From the NCBI GenBank assembly GCA_030674155.1, contig CM060320.1, forward strand, positions 8,167,793 to 8,231,792: a stretch of DNA of 64,000 nucleotides, written 5' to 3'. The stretch is from Stramonita haemastoma. Taxonomy: Eukaryota > Mollusca > Gastropoda > Neogastropoda > Muricidae. The translations under genes and the position numbers were made by a program. This document shows positions 43,756 to 54,138 of the stretch, piece after piece (position 1 is the stretch's first letter; each line of letters opens with the position of its first letter). The notes beneath the pieces are model-generated. The model searched no databases and was not told where the DNA came from. It worked only from the letters and a program-made list of their open reading frames with translations.

Positions 43756-44690
43756 GTTATTTAGGTGTGTTAAGAGCATGTATAGAGAGGTTAAAGCGAG
43801 AATAAGATGCGGTTTAAATTTATCTGACTTTGTGAACTGTACAAAAGGAGTAAAACAAGGGGATGTGTGCAGTCCTATTTTATTCTCGTTATTTGTCAAT
43901 GAGCTTGCCAATAAAGTTATTGAACATGGAAAACATGGTGTATCTTTTGCTTTGATAGAGTTGTTTGTAATGCTTTTTACTGATGACACTGTCTTGCTGT
44001 CTATATCTGTGGTAGGATTACAAAGGCAATTGAACATTTTGTACACAGCTGCACAGAAATTGAAATTAAAAGTAAACATGGAAAAAGGGGGGCACCTTGC
44101 TAAGCATGAACAATGGACATATAGAAACCAACGAATCAAGATAGTTAATGCATATAAATATTTAGGAACATTATTTTTCAACTACGCTTAGTTTCTCTTA
44201 TGCATGTTAAGATTTAGTATAAAGTGGGAAAAAAGCTGTTTTGATACTTCATGCATTGTATGAACTGGATTGCAGTTCTTTTGCTAATTTTGTAAATCTA
44301 TTTGATTCAAATGTGCATTTAATTTTGCAGCATTGTGCGGAAACATGGGCTTTTGAGAATAGCGATGTGATTGAGAAGTTACACTCATTTGCTATGAAAT
44401 GCTTTTTGAATGTACATAGTTGAACACCCAATGGAAGGTACTCGATATATTTCAATTAGTATGTAAAATGTATTAGAAATTGGTTGAAATTGACGGGAAT
44501 AAATTGTAGTAGACTACCGTATAAATCATATTATGACTTTGTACAGACTGGACAGAAATCGAAAAAAGACTTCGCTTCAGGAATAGGAAAATACTTGTAT
44601 ACTTATGGATTTGCATGTCTGGGAAAATCAGGGAGCAGACAATATTACATAGTTTCTAAAAAGTTTCAAACAAAGAGTCATATATTGTAG
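43756..44690 (+). pseudogene. Reverse transcriptase fragment, LINE-A copy 2
   Basis: Continuous from 43756 to a stop at 44189-44191 (YKYLGTLFFNYA*), then broken by several stops and frame changes. The polymerase box FTDD and the preceding GVKQGDVCSP motif are intact, but motif A (FVDFRKAFD) and everything upstream are gone, so it cannot be active. Confidence 0.85.
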
Positions 44691-45153
44691 GTGGCAGAAA
44701 TTGCACAATCATGTAGAAACTAGTCATAGATTTGCAGAACATAGATGTTTTAAGTCGAACAATAAAGTTGAAATGTACATGGCAATTACAATGAGTAGAT
44801 ATGCAAAATTGTATTATTAAAACTTCTGTAAATTGTATCAGGCACAGCATGCCATTACTTTAGATTAAAAAACAAAAAACTGGAGAATGATAATGTGACG
44901 ATGTATCTTTTATGCCTAGTTCTGAGGAAAACAAAAATCATTTCATGTTCTACTGCCCTGTTCTTCCCGATTTGACAACTGAATTAATTCAGCGTAAATT
45001 CTATAATAATTCATGTCACTTAAGATTAATTTACTTATACTTACTGTATCTGTCCTCTTATACCATCTAGAGCGTCCAAGGGAGAAAGAGCTTTGTGGCA
45101 AGTTTGAAGGCCTGGATGGGTGGACTGTTGTGGGTCTTCAGTGTTTCTGTTAC

Positions 45154-45939
45154 ACCCTCGAATTTCCAATCCAATCCAATGATGTTGCTTAGAGCCCCGC
45201 CGACCACACAGGCCAAATCGGGGCTGTCACCTCGTCATATTTTAAAACTCGTATTAAAAGTGTGCGACTATGTACAGTTTAAAACGGGGTATAAAACCAA
45301 CTCAACTGTCCTTGCTTGTATCGACGCCCCGGTCAACCATAAGGGTCAGCCCAGGACGGCCACCCCGTCGTGGGAAAACCCACATCGATCACACTTAAAA
45401 CGAGATAAAACCAAAACCAGATTCCTTAAAACAACCTTGTCCTTAGAGAACAACCATACCACTTTCACTCATATCAGACGAAAAAACCCGATTATCTCAG
45501 GAAGTTAAAAATGGTGTCCGTTGGAGCATCCCGAAAGAGGATCTTTAGGGAGTCCGCGGTAAAATGCTTGTGCCTAATATCCTGAACATCCCGACACTCC
45601 AGGAGCAGATGCCTGATGGTTACCCGCACGTCACAAGTCACGCACTATGAATGTGTTTTGTGTATGCGTGTAATTTTTGTACGCGCGGGCGCACGCGCGC
45701 GGTGTGTGTGAGTGTGTGTATACATTGTACTGCACTGCACATTTTCTTGATGATATTGCTCTTATTTTACTTTTATTCTCTGACCATGTAATATGCTGTG
45801 TATTGTATGTGCATGCGTTTTCTTCCTTATTTTTTGTGCTAGTCAAATTTTTCATGTTTATATGTAACCTATTTAAATTGATTTGATTGTACAGCACGGT
45901 GAGCCCGTGTGTTTGGAATTCGCGCTATATAAGCCTCCA

Positions 45940-45994
<55 letters not shown>

Positions 45995-46177
45995 TCGCCT
46001 TTGAGCGAGTGAACGTGATTGATGTGAGAATGACCCGTGTGTATCCTGGTGAGCACTGTCGCTTCCCTTCGGTTTTTGACACACAGAGGGGTTTTCATGT
46101 TGGGTTGTCCATCTGAGCGTTCCACTCCTCCTGCCAGAGGGATGCGCGTATTGTTCGCTCCTAGGACCCTCGAATTT
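45154..46177 (-). mobile_element. LINE-B tail with 12 bp target-site duplication
   Basis: ACCCTCGAATTT occurs at 45154-45165 and 46166-46177. Between them a minus-strand LINE-B tail runs from WQEEWNAQ (about 46130) to the (ATTGG)n 3' end at 45166-45180. It is split by an L2/CR1-like tail at 45647-45993. Unlike the 41394 copy it retains the CCCGACACTCCAGGAGCAG segment. Confidence 0.85.
45647..45993 (+). mobile_element. LINE-E 3' end inserted in LINE-B tail
   Basis: It shares TACTGCACTGCACATTTT, ATATGCTGTGTATTGTATGT, CTAGTCAAATTTTTCA and TTGATTTGATTGTACAGC with 51760-52130, and ends TTCGCGCTATATAAGCCTCC plus (ATT)n. Comparison with the uninterrupted sequence at 41857-41875 shows the insertion replaced about 10 bp (CACGGGGTTC) and left no obvious duplication. 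Confidence 0.8.
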
Positions 46178-46455
46178 ACTTTTTAACAATAATTTACTTA
46201 TGGCATCACAAAATGAGAATACTCGATATACAATCTTGTGCCGTTTACTTAAAAAGCTTTGACACGTCTGTATATTGTGGCGACATGATTTTCAAAATAA
46301 TGCATTTCATAATTTGCTTGTGGAAGGACATCTCATTAGATGTATAATCCTTTTACCTATTCATATTCAACTTTATATGTGTGTTAATATCATGTTTAAC
46401 CCCTTCAGAAAGAGCCTTTGGCCTAATCTGAATAAACATTTTGCATTCCCATTCT

Positions 46456-47356
46456 GTAAATGTCTGTTGTTTACTTCTCTGTTTGTTATTGTTTTTGTTC
46501 TTTTCTGTCTCTTTGTTGTTGTTCTTCTTCTTCTGGGGTTTTTTGTATTTTGTTTTGTTCTCTATTCTTTTCTCTTTTTTTCTTCCCTATCAATTTGATC
46601 TCGTTTGTTTTTCTGTTGTTTCTCTGCTCTGTTTTTGTTCCTTCTGTTTGTAGTTATTGCTCCTCCTTGTTTGTTGTACCTCTGTTGCTATTATTGTTCA
46701 CCTGTTTGTTGTTGTTATGTTTACTCTTGTTCTTTTTTCTGTCTACAGTTTTGCTTCTTCTTTTTGTTCTTTTTCTTCTCCGTATGCTTGTTGTTTTTCC
46801 GTTATGTATGTTTTGGGGCTGTTAATATTTTTTCTAAGTGTTTATTTTTTATTGTTGCTGTCCTTCGCCTGATTTCGTTCTGTTTATATTGAGCGTTTCT
46901 TCTTTTCTGTTTATTTCGTTATTGTTCTTCATCTCCGTCTTTATTATTGGGGGGCAGGGATGCCTCTGTGACTGACTGTTCTCGTTTTCCTGCGTTTAAT
47001 AATTCCATTCTCTGCCTTTTTGTTGTTTGTCGGTTTTTTCTGGTTCTACTTGGGGGGGGGGGGGGGGGGGGGGGGGTTCGTCTGTTGCCTTTTTAGGAGG
47101 GTTTTTTGGTCTCTTTGCTTTTTCTTCTTCTCTGTTCTTTTATTTTTTTGTTGTTCTTTATCTGCTTTTTGTGGGCGGTTTCTTTTTGTTATTTTTCTTG
47201 TCTGTTTTTTGTTGGGTTTTTTGTTAGTTTTTCCGTTTCCTGGTTGTTCTGTTTCTTTTCCTGTGGATTTTTTGTCTGGTTATTCTTTTTTTGTCATTGG
47301 GTTGTTTTCCCGATTCGTTTAGTATTTCTTCTTTTTGTTCAGGTTGTTCTGTTTCT
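46456..47356. repeat. T-rich low complexity, second block
   Basis: The same TTGTTGTTCTTCTTC-type sequence as 32590-41119, resuming right after LINE-A copy 2. It contains a poly(G) run of about 25 at 47052-47076. Confidence 0.8.
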
Positions 47357-47753
47357 CTCAAACACGCGTCCAATCCAATCCAATAATGGTGCTTTGAGCT
47401 CCGCCGACCACATAGGCCATATCAGGGCTATCACCTCGTCACATTTTAAAACTCGTATTAAAAGTGTGCAACTATGTACAGTTTAAAACGAGGTATAAAA
47501 CCAACTCAACCATCCTTGCCTGTATCGACGTCCCGGTCGACCATAAGGGTCAGCCCAGGACGGCCCCCGCGTCGTGGGAAAACCCACATCGATCACACTT
47601 AAAACGAGATAAAACCAAAACCGGGTTCCTTAAAACAACCTTGTCCTTAGAGACCAACCATACCACTTTCGCTCATATCAGATGAAAAAAGCCGGATTCT
47701 CTCAGGAAGTTAAAAATGGTGTCCGGCGGAACATCCCGAACTCAAACACGCGT
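47357..47753 (-). mobile_element. LINE-B tail with 13 bp target-site duplication
   Basis: The direct repeat CTCAAACACGCGT lies at 47357-47369 and 47741-47753. The 371 bp between is a minus-strand LINE-B 3' tail that starts inside ORF2's last codons (REN-like FRDVPPDTIF region) and ends in (ATTGG)n at 47370-47384. Near-identity to 41394-41760 indicates a young insertion. Confidence 0.9.
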
Positions 47754-48241
47754 GTGTTCTTTCTGTTACTTGTTTTTTGTTAGCTTCTGCAATGTTTTCA
47801 TTTTCTTTGGCATTTTTTTTAATTGTTTTTATTCCTCTTTTGCTTTTGTCTTCTTTGTGTCTTTTTCCTTTAGTTTTCAACGCTCTTCTGCATTCCTACC
47901 TTTCCCACCCCGTTTCTTTTTTCTTCTTTTTCTTGTGCTTTATCGTCGTATCTTCACTTCTCGTTTCTTTTCTGTATTTTGTTTGTTCAAATTTATACAC
48001 TTATCTTTCCTTTCTCTTCCGTGGGTTGTTTGTTTTGTTCCAGTTCTGAGTGCGTGTTTTAGCATTTCCTTTCTGGGTGTTCTTTTTGTTACCCCTGGTT
48101 TGTTCCGTCTTCTTCAGATTTTCTTCTTCTTTTTCTTTAGTTCTTGGGCTTTTTTTCGTATTGCCTACGGCTTTCTTCTTTAGGTCTCCTTTTTTTATTT
48201 CTTGTTTTTTTTTTGTATTTCTTGCTCCCCTATGGGATCGC
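47754..48241. repeat. T-rich low complexity, third block
   Basis: TTCTTTTTCTT-rich sequence continuing the domain beyond the LINE-B tail. No coding content. Confidence 0.7.
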
Positions 48242-48270
48242 TGGGGGGGGGGGGGGGGGGGGCGGGGGGG
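48242..48270. repeat. Poly(G) run
   Basis: About 28 G with one C near 48263. Confidence 0.95.
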
Positions 48271-48590
48271 CTGTCAATACAAATGCCATCAAAATCTGGA
48301 GGAAATTCTGTGCTAGGAATTCCCTCTTTTCTATCACTCTCTTTCTTTCTACCTTGGTCCTTTTTTCTGTCATCTTTTCGACTATTTTCTGCCTTCTTGG
48401 TCCATTTCCCTGCTCCCTTTCCAGAAAGACTTAAAAGATAATTCTCTCTTACTTCGAATTCCGATGCGCTGGGCCCCATTAGTCAGGCACTTTAAGGCAG
48501 TGTGACGCATTTTCGTTCATATAACAGACAATAGTTGCTGCCTAAGCGTTCAACGAAGAATATAAAAGTTTTCATCTTATTTAAGGAGCT
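48271..48590. other. Inverted relative of 43400-43600, then unassigned
   Basis: The GAAATTCTGTGCTAGGAATT and GGTCCATTTCCCTGCTCCCT segment pairs with 43415-43590 in inverse orientation. 48480-48590 is unassigned. Confidence 0.4.
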
Positions 48591-49190
48591 CGAATTTTCT
48601 TCTTTTTGCTTTTTTCCTCGTCTGTTCTTTTATTTCTTATACTTATGTTTCTTTATTTCATTTGCTTTTTGTTCCTTTTAGACCTATGAGTGTTTGTGCT
48701 TTTACTTGGGCGAGACAATGACTAGAGTATTGATGATGGTGCTTTTCATTTTGTGATGAGTGCGTTCTGATTTTCGGCTACTGTGGTGAGGGTATATTTT
48801 CCGTGATATTAATACGTGTACATATTTACCGTTTTAATGTATGGCATGTACCCGCTTGGATTTCTCCGTCTGTGAGATATTAAAGTGTTCTGATTATGAA
48901 TTATGATTTTTTTCTTTTTCTCCATGGTTTTGTAGTCATTCTTCTCGTCGTCTTCTATACATTTTCTTTTGTTCTCTTTTATGTTAATTTTTCTTATCAA
49001 ATTTATATTTCTTCTGCTTTTTGGTCACGTCTTTTTTATATTTTCTCGAGGCTACTTTTTTACTTTATTTTATTTGCCTTTGCTTTCTTCCACCCTTTAA
49101 TATTTTGTTTGTTTCACTGTTCTTTCTTTGTCCTTTTACCTAATATTTAGGGGGGGTCCCCTTTTGCATTTTTCGCCTGTTTCTTTTTTT
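48591..49190. repeat. T-rich low complexity, fourth block
   Basis: Pyrimidine-rich sequence in stretches, with ordinary AT-rich sequence at 48700-48890. No gene recognised. Confidence 0.5.
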
Positions 49191-49194
49191 CTTC

Positions 49195-49356
49195 AGGAAG
49201 GAAAAGAGGCAGACCAAAAAAGAGATGGGAGGACAACATCAGCGAATGGACAGGCCTAGAACTCGACCAAATTTTGAGAAAGGTATAACAGAGAGAGGAA
49301 TAGAGGGAACCGATTGTCAAGTCTTCAGGGGTGCCCCCATGGTCACCAAACTATGG
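49195..49356 (+). mobile_element. LINE-D (RTE-like) C-terminus
   Basis: RKRGRPKKRWEDNISEWTGL and ELDQILRKV followed by REPIVKSSGVPPWSP is the C-terminal end typical of RTE-like LINE proteins. A stop follows KV and again near the end. It is immediately followed by a GATA array, which may be the element's own 3' tail. 5'-truncated to about 160 bp. Confidence 0.8.
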
Positions 49357-49598
<242 letters not shown>

Positions 49599-49901
49599 CA
49601 GACTACGACATAGTCAAAATCCAAGACTTGGGCAGCAGGCATCGAAGATACCTTGCCGTCAGCAGTTCTCACCTTTCGTGCCACTTGTGGCACCTTCGTC
49701 TCTATCTTCGTGACATTTATGGCGAAACGGGCCACCGAAAATTTGGCCATGGGTGTGGCCACACGGACACTGCGAACACGAGCGGACGGTGCAATCCTAG
49801 GTTTGCTCCTCTCCTATTTGTACTGGGGCAGTTTGCAGCTGCGCTGTGGGGATGTGGGCACAACCCAAGATCTAGGACCCACCCGCCCGGCAGACTGATC
49901 A

Positions 49902-50620
49902 GTGCAGGGCAGGACGGACCGCACTGGCGCTTCTGGAGGCAGCGAACGGGCAACTCCATCTTCTCCCGAGCAGCCCTCACTCCTAGACTTCATGGGTATG
50001 TTACAGACTATGGACGGTAACATCAAACGAATCGACAACAACATCACTGAACTGAAAGAACAGTTTGCTGGACTGCACACTACTGTTCAGGACCTGAAAG
50101 ACGAAGTGAGCATTCTGAGAGAACAAAATGTGGACTTGAAAAAAAAATCCGATCTTTTCACTAAAATAGACTCAATGGAGAAAAAGACTGAAGACCTAGC
50201 AAACAGAAGTAAGCGGAACAGCCTGATCTTCCATGGTATCACTAGAGACCATAACGAGTCAAGGGAAGAGCTGGAAGGGAAGCTGAGGATGTCATTGTGG
50301 ACAAACTCAGCATGACAAGAGATGTGGAGTTGGACCCCTGCCACAGGTTGAATGAAAAACCTGACTCCCCTGTGATTGTGTGCTGCACCTCCTACAGCGA
50401 CGAGATAGAGATACTTAAAGCTAAACGTCATCTGAAGGGAAGCGACTTTTTCATTGGGGAAGATTTTTCGCAGCCAGTCAGAAACATCAGGCGAAAGCTG
50501 TCTCCCCACCTAAAACAAGCAAAGTCAGAGGGTTAAAGGGCCACCATGGTCTTTAACCTACTGATAGATAGCAGGAAGTATTTCCTTGATGACCATGGTG
50601 CCCCGACAGAAAACAGATAG
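49902..50620 (+). pseudogene. LINE-F ORF1p-like protein, frameshifted
   Basis: The first frame (49902-50315) has a Ser/Pro start and then LLDFMGMLQTMDGNIKRIDN and a heptad-rich region (LKEQFAGL...VQDLKDEVSILREQNVDLKK), a clear coiled coil, leading into NRSKRNSLIFHGI, which resembles the RRM start of L1-type ORF1p. Near 50290-50300 the frame shifts and continues VDKLSMTRDVELDPCHRLNE, VIVCCTSYSDEIEILKAKRH and FIGEDFSQPVRNIRRKL. A TAA at 50534-50536 precedes a last readable stretch ending ENR* at 50620. Function in the family: RNA binding and chaperone in the retrotransposition particle. This copy is broken. Confidence 0.8.
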
Positions 50621-50779
50621 GAAAACATCTGGCCAGTTTCTGACCAGGGTTTTTAAAGACTGAATTACAGCCCTTTGTTAAATATGCTGATGTCAATAAA
50701 GCGAATTAAGTGTGTTTATGATCAATAAAAATTAGTTTGGTTTGGATAAAGATGCATTTATGTTCAATTTTACCTCCAC

Positions 50780-51210
50780 AAAGTCCTTTTATCCCTATTT
50801 CGATGTAGAGAATGGAATAAGTATGTTTGAGGATTGCCTCACTGATTATCACATGACTTTTATGTTATATTAAAGGGTGATTTGAACATTAAAACTGCCA
50901 ATATTTGTCCAGATGTTTTTGTAGACGAGGTTTACGATAATCAACAAAAAAATAAGTCCTGTAAGCTCTCTTTTTCATTCACAAGATTGTGTTTTAAATG
51001 ATTATGTAAAACTGCTGCTAAATATGTGCACTGATTTAGATATATGTGTCATTGTAAAGGCGACCTGGAAGGCCACTACACATATTTTTTCTGTATCAGG
51101 TAGCAGTGTCAACGACTGTATTCTATTTTCCAAAAATTTATTTTCTAAAGTAATTGGCTGTTATGAATTAACTGTTTCTGAAGCATTGATTCAGACCAAA
51201 AGCCTTTGAA
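50780..51210 (+). pseudogene. AP-endonuclease fragment of a LINE
   Basis: Across frames, FTSTKSFYPYFDVENGISMF, then KGDLNIKTANICPDVF (about 50872-50920, corresponding to the GDFN motif), and LLLNMCTDLDICVIV with GSSVNDCILFSKNLFSKVIG (about 51106-51165, corresponding to the SxVDYxI region). These are landmarks of the APE-type endonuclease at the N-terminus of LINE ORF2. The final SDH motif is missing and stops are frequent. Confidence 0.65.
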
Positions 51211-51352
51211 GCTTCGGATTTCTTGTCCTAAAGAAAACACTTGTGTACAAAGTCAAAAACAAGACTCTGTTATAGAAAAGTTAGTATGGATTGACGAGTA
51301 TGCTCATGTTTTTGGTGATAAGTTGTGCAGTAAAGATACTACAAAGTTATGA

Positions 51353-51851
51353 TGCATTGTCATAATTTCTTCTTGAACAAAGTTCCAGCATACTTCTCCG
51401 ATACTCTTTCTGTGTACTACCCAAACAGACCACTCCGCTCATCCTCTGACACTAGAATCTTGAGAGTTCTCAAAGTAAAAATAAAAAAACCAGCACGGCG
51501 AGCGCTCTTTCTCTCATGTAGGTCCCACTCTCTGGAACGCACTTCCCTCTGAAATAAGACACACTGACTCTACTTCCTCCTTTAAAAAGTTGCTCAAACG
51601 CGCCTTTTCATCCGATTCTTGTCCCCGACCACTGATCAAAATTGATTTCCCATTTTATGGACTCATCTCTGACTCTAGTGCTGGTCTTTTGCTGTTTTGG
51701 AATACGATAAGGTTATTTCTATTTTACTTCATTTTATTTTTTTGTTAATGTGAGTACATGTAGGGTAAATCCGTAAATGTGCCGTTTTCTTTGTTATTCG
51801 GCGTTGTGTGTTTTGTGTATATGTGTGTTTTTGTGCGCACGCGTGCGTGCG

Positions 51852-51913
<62 letters not shown>

Positions 51914-52130
51914 CGCGCGCATCTACTGCACTGCACATTTTTTTGATATTGCTTTATTTTACTTTTGTCTGGCCATTTAATATGCTGTGTATTGTATGTG
52001 CATACATTTTTCCTTTTTTGCGCTAGTCAAATTTTTCACTTTCATATGTAACCTATTTAAATTGATTTGATTGTACAGCGCGGTGAGCCCTTTTTTTTTG
52101 GGGGGGGGGGGGGGGATTCGCGCTAAATTA
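51353..52130 (+). mobile_element. LINE-E (L2/CR1-like) 3' end
   Basis: The C-terminus of ORF2 is readable as NKVPAYFSDTLSVYYPNRPL and RSSSDTRILRV. After a frameshift near 51500 it reads PTLWNALPSEIRHTDSTSSF and KKLLKRAF, then stops. The 3' untranslated region contains a GT/CG array (51835-51921), CTGCACTGCACATTTTTTTG and ACAGCGCGGTGAGCCC. The tail at 52082-52130 is disturbed by a T/G run. The 45647-45993 insertion is a shorter member of the same family. Confidence 0.85.
51855..51921. repeat. GT/GC microsatellite inside LINE-E
   Basis: (GT)n then (GC)n, an alternating purine-pyrimidine tract also present in shortened form in the copy at 45675-45720. Confidence 0.95.
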
Positions 52131-52345
52131 TCGGAGAACAGATATCTCAAGTCGTTTTGTAATCAGCAGCTTGTACGCAAAGCAACTGCCATTTTGACCG
52201 ATTCCCCCCACGCTCTGTTTTCAGAATTTCAATTGTTGCCTTCAGGACGTTGGTTTCAATGCCACAACAGCAAAACAAACAGAAAAAGGAATTCCTTTGT
52301 GCCAGTAGCTAATCCGAGTTCTAAACTCATAACACTGACTGAGGT
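52118..52345 (+). mobile_element. LINE C-terminal fragment
   Basis: KLSENRYLKSFCNQQLVRKA, LTDSPHALFSEFQLLPSGRW and NRKRNSFVPVANPSSKLI resemble the last residues of a non-LTR retrotransposon ORF2 of the kind ending LPSGRRxRxPxCRTNRxxNSFVP. It follows the LINE-E tail directly. The family is not further resolved. Confidence 0.6.
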
Positions 52346-52584
52346 TGTTTGTTTTTGTTTTTTTGTGTTTGTTTTTTGTTTTTATTTTAACTTCTCTGAA
52401 TTACTTACCTGACTGCCACTGTTATGTATGTAGCCAATGCATACAGGCGTGCACATACATGCTTATGTACCCATAAAATAAGTATGTCTTATTTTTGGCT
52501 TCATTGATTTTTTGAATTGCTTTTAAATTCATATGTCTTTCTACCAATGGTTTTAAAACATTGCATTTATTGGTGAGCCTGTGT

Positions 52585-52965
52585 TGGGGGGTGTGAGTGT
52601 GAGTGTGTGTGTAAATGTGTCTGTCACTGTGTGTGTGCTCGTGTGTGTGTGTGTGTGGAGAGGGGGGGGGGCGGGTGGGTGTGGATGGTGTGTATGTGTA
52701 GGGGGGGAGCGTGTGTGTATATGTCTGGGGGGGGGGGGCGTGTGGGTGTGGATGGTGTGGGGAGGGGGGGGGCGTGTGTGTGTATGTGTGTGTGCGTGCA
52801 TGCATGTATACGTGCGTGTGCAAACGCGTGCGTACAATACGTAAAGAATGGTGATCATGTGCCTTTTCTAGTCAATGATTTTTTAAGAACATTGTATCTA
52901 AACATTGGTGTGTGTGTATGCGTGTGTTAGCGTGTGTGCGAGTGCGCGCGCGTAGAGTGTGAGTG
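52585..52965. repeat. GT/G-rich low complexity
   Basis: GTGTGAGTGTGTG, GGGGGGG and GTGGGTGTGGATGG repeat words (52585-52800), with a second short block at 52908-52965. A tandem of about 60 bp is visible (GTGTGGATGGTGTG at 52679 and 52746). Confidence 0.9.
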
Positions 52966-53385
52966 TGACATTTTCTATTTCAAGTTATGACATGTCTGAA
53001 CAAATATGAAATGTAGCTATTTCGTGTCTTTGATGGTTTGTATCAATATGCCTGTCAGTATTGTAATTGCCCTTCAGGGATGTTAAAGTGTTTTTGACTT
53101 CACTTCTTGACTCGACTATATAAGCCTCCATTTATCATTACTGGAGCGAAGATTGATGTGGCATAGATATCAATAAATGTGCATGTGAATGATGCACTAA
53201 TTATGTTTAATTTTTTGCATTAAGGAAAATGCGATGTGTATGAAAAAGCAAGTGTGTGAATAGTAAAAAGTTATCTGGTGACTGGTATGATCAGAAATGT
53301 GTTGTAAGTAAAAAGAAAGTAAGAAAATAGTTAAGAATATGTAGACCTTCATGCGCAGCAAATGATAAAGATGCCTTCTTATTTG
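52966..53385. other. Unassigned interval
   Basis: Contains CGACTATATAAGCCTCCATT at 53114-53133, a fragment like the LINE-E tail without its (ATT)n. Otherwise nothing recognised. Confidence 0.4.
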
Positions 53386-53541
53386 GAATGCGCGAATATA
53401 AGAATCTATTGAAGAGAAAAAAGAGGCAGTCTAGTAAATCGTTTGTAGACAACCTTGTAACTTCGGCGAACAATCATCGAGTTTTGGAATGCTGTTGGTC
53501 AATAAAGGGAAACAACCCGGACACAAAATAACTACTGATGA

Positions 53542-54021
53542 ATGGTTTTTGTCCTTTTAAATCTTTGTCAGAAACCAGATTCTGGAAATGTTGCTAATGA
53601 TGTATCAGAGGATTGCACTAATGATTATATGAAGCGCCCTATTTCTAAAGAGGAAGTTTTGCTAGCCATAAGAAAACTGAAAAATCGTAAGGAAGCTGGT
53701 ACTGGTGGTATACTAGTGGGTTGTTTAAAAATTCATCTGATCAACTTGTCCAATTTTTCATTAAGTTGTTTGATAAACTATTCCATAATAGTGTTTACCC
53801 AAATAACTGGAAGGAATCTATTATTTTGCCACTCTACAAAAGGTGACGTACATAATCCTAATAGCTATAGAGGAATTTCAATTGATGATGTGAGAAGTAA
53901 ACTTTCTGGAATAATTAGAAATAAACGCTTACAAGAATGGGTAGATAAAAACAAATTACGGGTGATCATCAAGCCGATTTCAAAATGGATATTTAACTGC
54001 GGACCATATGTTCACATATAA
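53542..54021 (+). pseudogene. LINE-A RT N-terminal part, copy 3
   Basis: An open frame of 159 codons covering SGNVANDVSEDCTNDYMKRP, ISKEEVLLAIRKLKNRKEAG and SYRGISIDDVRSKLSGIIRN, but reading out of frame in the middle (the true frame there is SSDQLVQFFIKL). It ends just after the QAGFR-like position. Without motif A or the YADD box it is inert. Confidence 0.75.
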
Positions 54022-54091
54022 CTAGCCATAGAATAAAACGTATGGTATATTGTATAATTTAGAAGGTAGAGGTAAAGAAAATTGGGTAACT

Positions 54092-54093
<2 letters not shown>

Positions 54094-54136
<43 letters not shown>
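54094..54136. repeat. GT microsatellite at LINE deletion junction
   Basis: Pure (GT)n of 43 bp sitting exactly between the RT N-terminal and C-terminal remnants of LINE-A copy 3. Confidence 0.95.

Positions 54137-54138
<2 letters not shown>

Larger units (their letters stand above)
43750..46455 (+). mobile_element. LINE-A copy 2 with nested insertions
   Basis: 5'-truncated, it starts in the middle of the RT domain. Motifs in order are SMYREVKARIRCGLNLSDF (about 43778-43834), GVKQGDVCSPILFSLFVNEL (43849-43908), the intact FTDD catalytic box (43976-43987), KIVNAYKYLG (44140-44169), HCAETWAF, YGFACLGKSGSRQYYIVSKK (about 44604-44660) and a late FYCPVLPDL (about 44953-44980). The 3' untranslated end (46178-46455, with CCTTTGGCCTAATCTGAATA) matches the end of copy 3 near 54770-54800. 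A LINE-B tail with a 12 bp duplication splits it at 45154-46177. Confidence 0.85.
49640..51350 (+). mobile_element. LINE-F: coiled-coil ORF1 and endonuclease remnant
   Basis: A coiled-coil/RRM ORF1 (49900-50620) is followed after about 150 bp by a decayed endonuclease (about 50780-51210), an order typical of L1/CR1-group LINEs. The RT is not present. At 51353 the sequence switches to a different LINE 3' end. That both parts belong to one element is inference from order and strand. Confidence 0.6.

Noticed and set aside
49602..49762. A short minus-strand protein starting MATPMAKFSVARFAINVTK
   Set aside because: About 50 residues of normal composition run straight into translated GATA-type repeats. 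It is opposite the LINE-F leader and I recognise no family.
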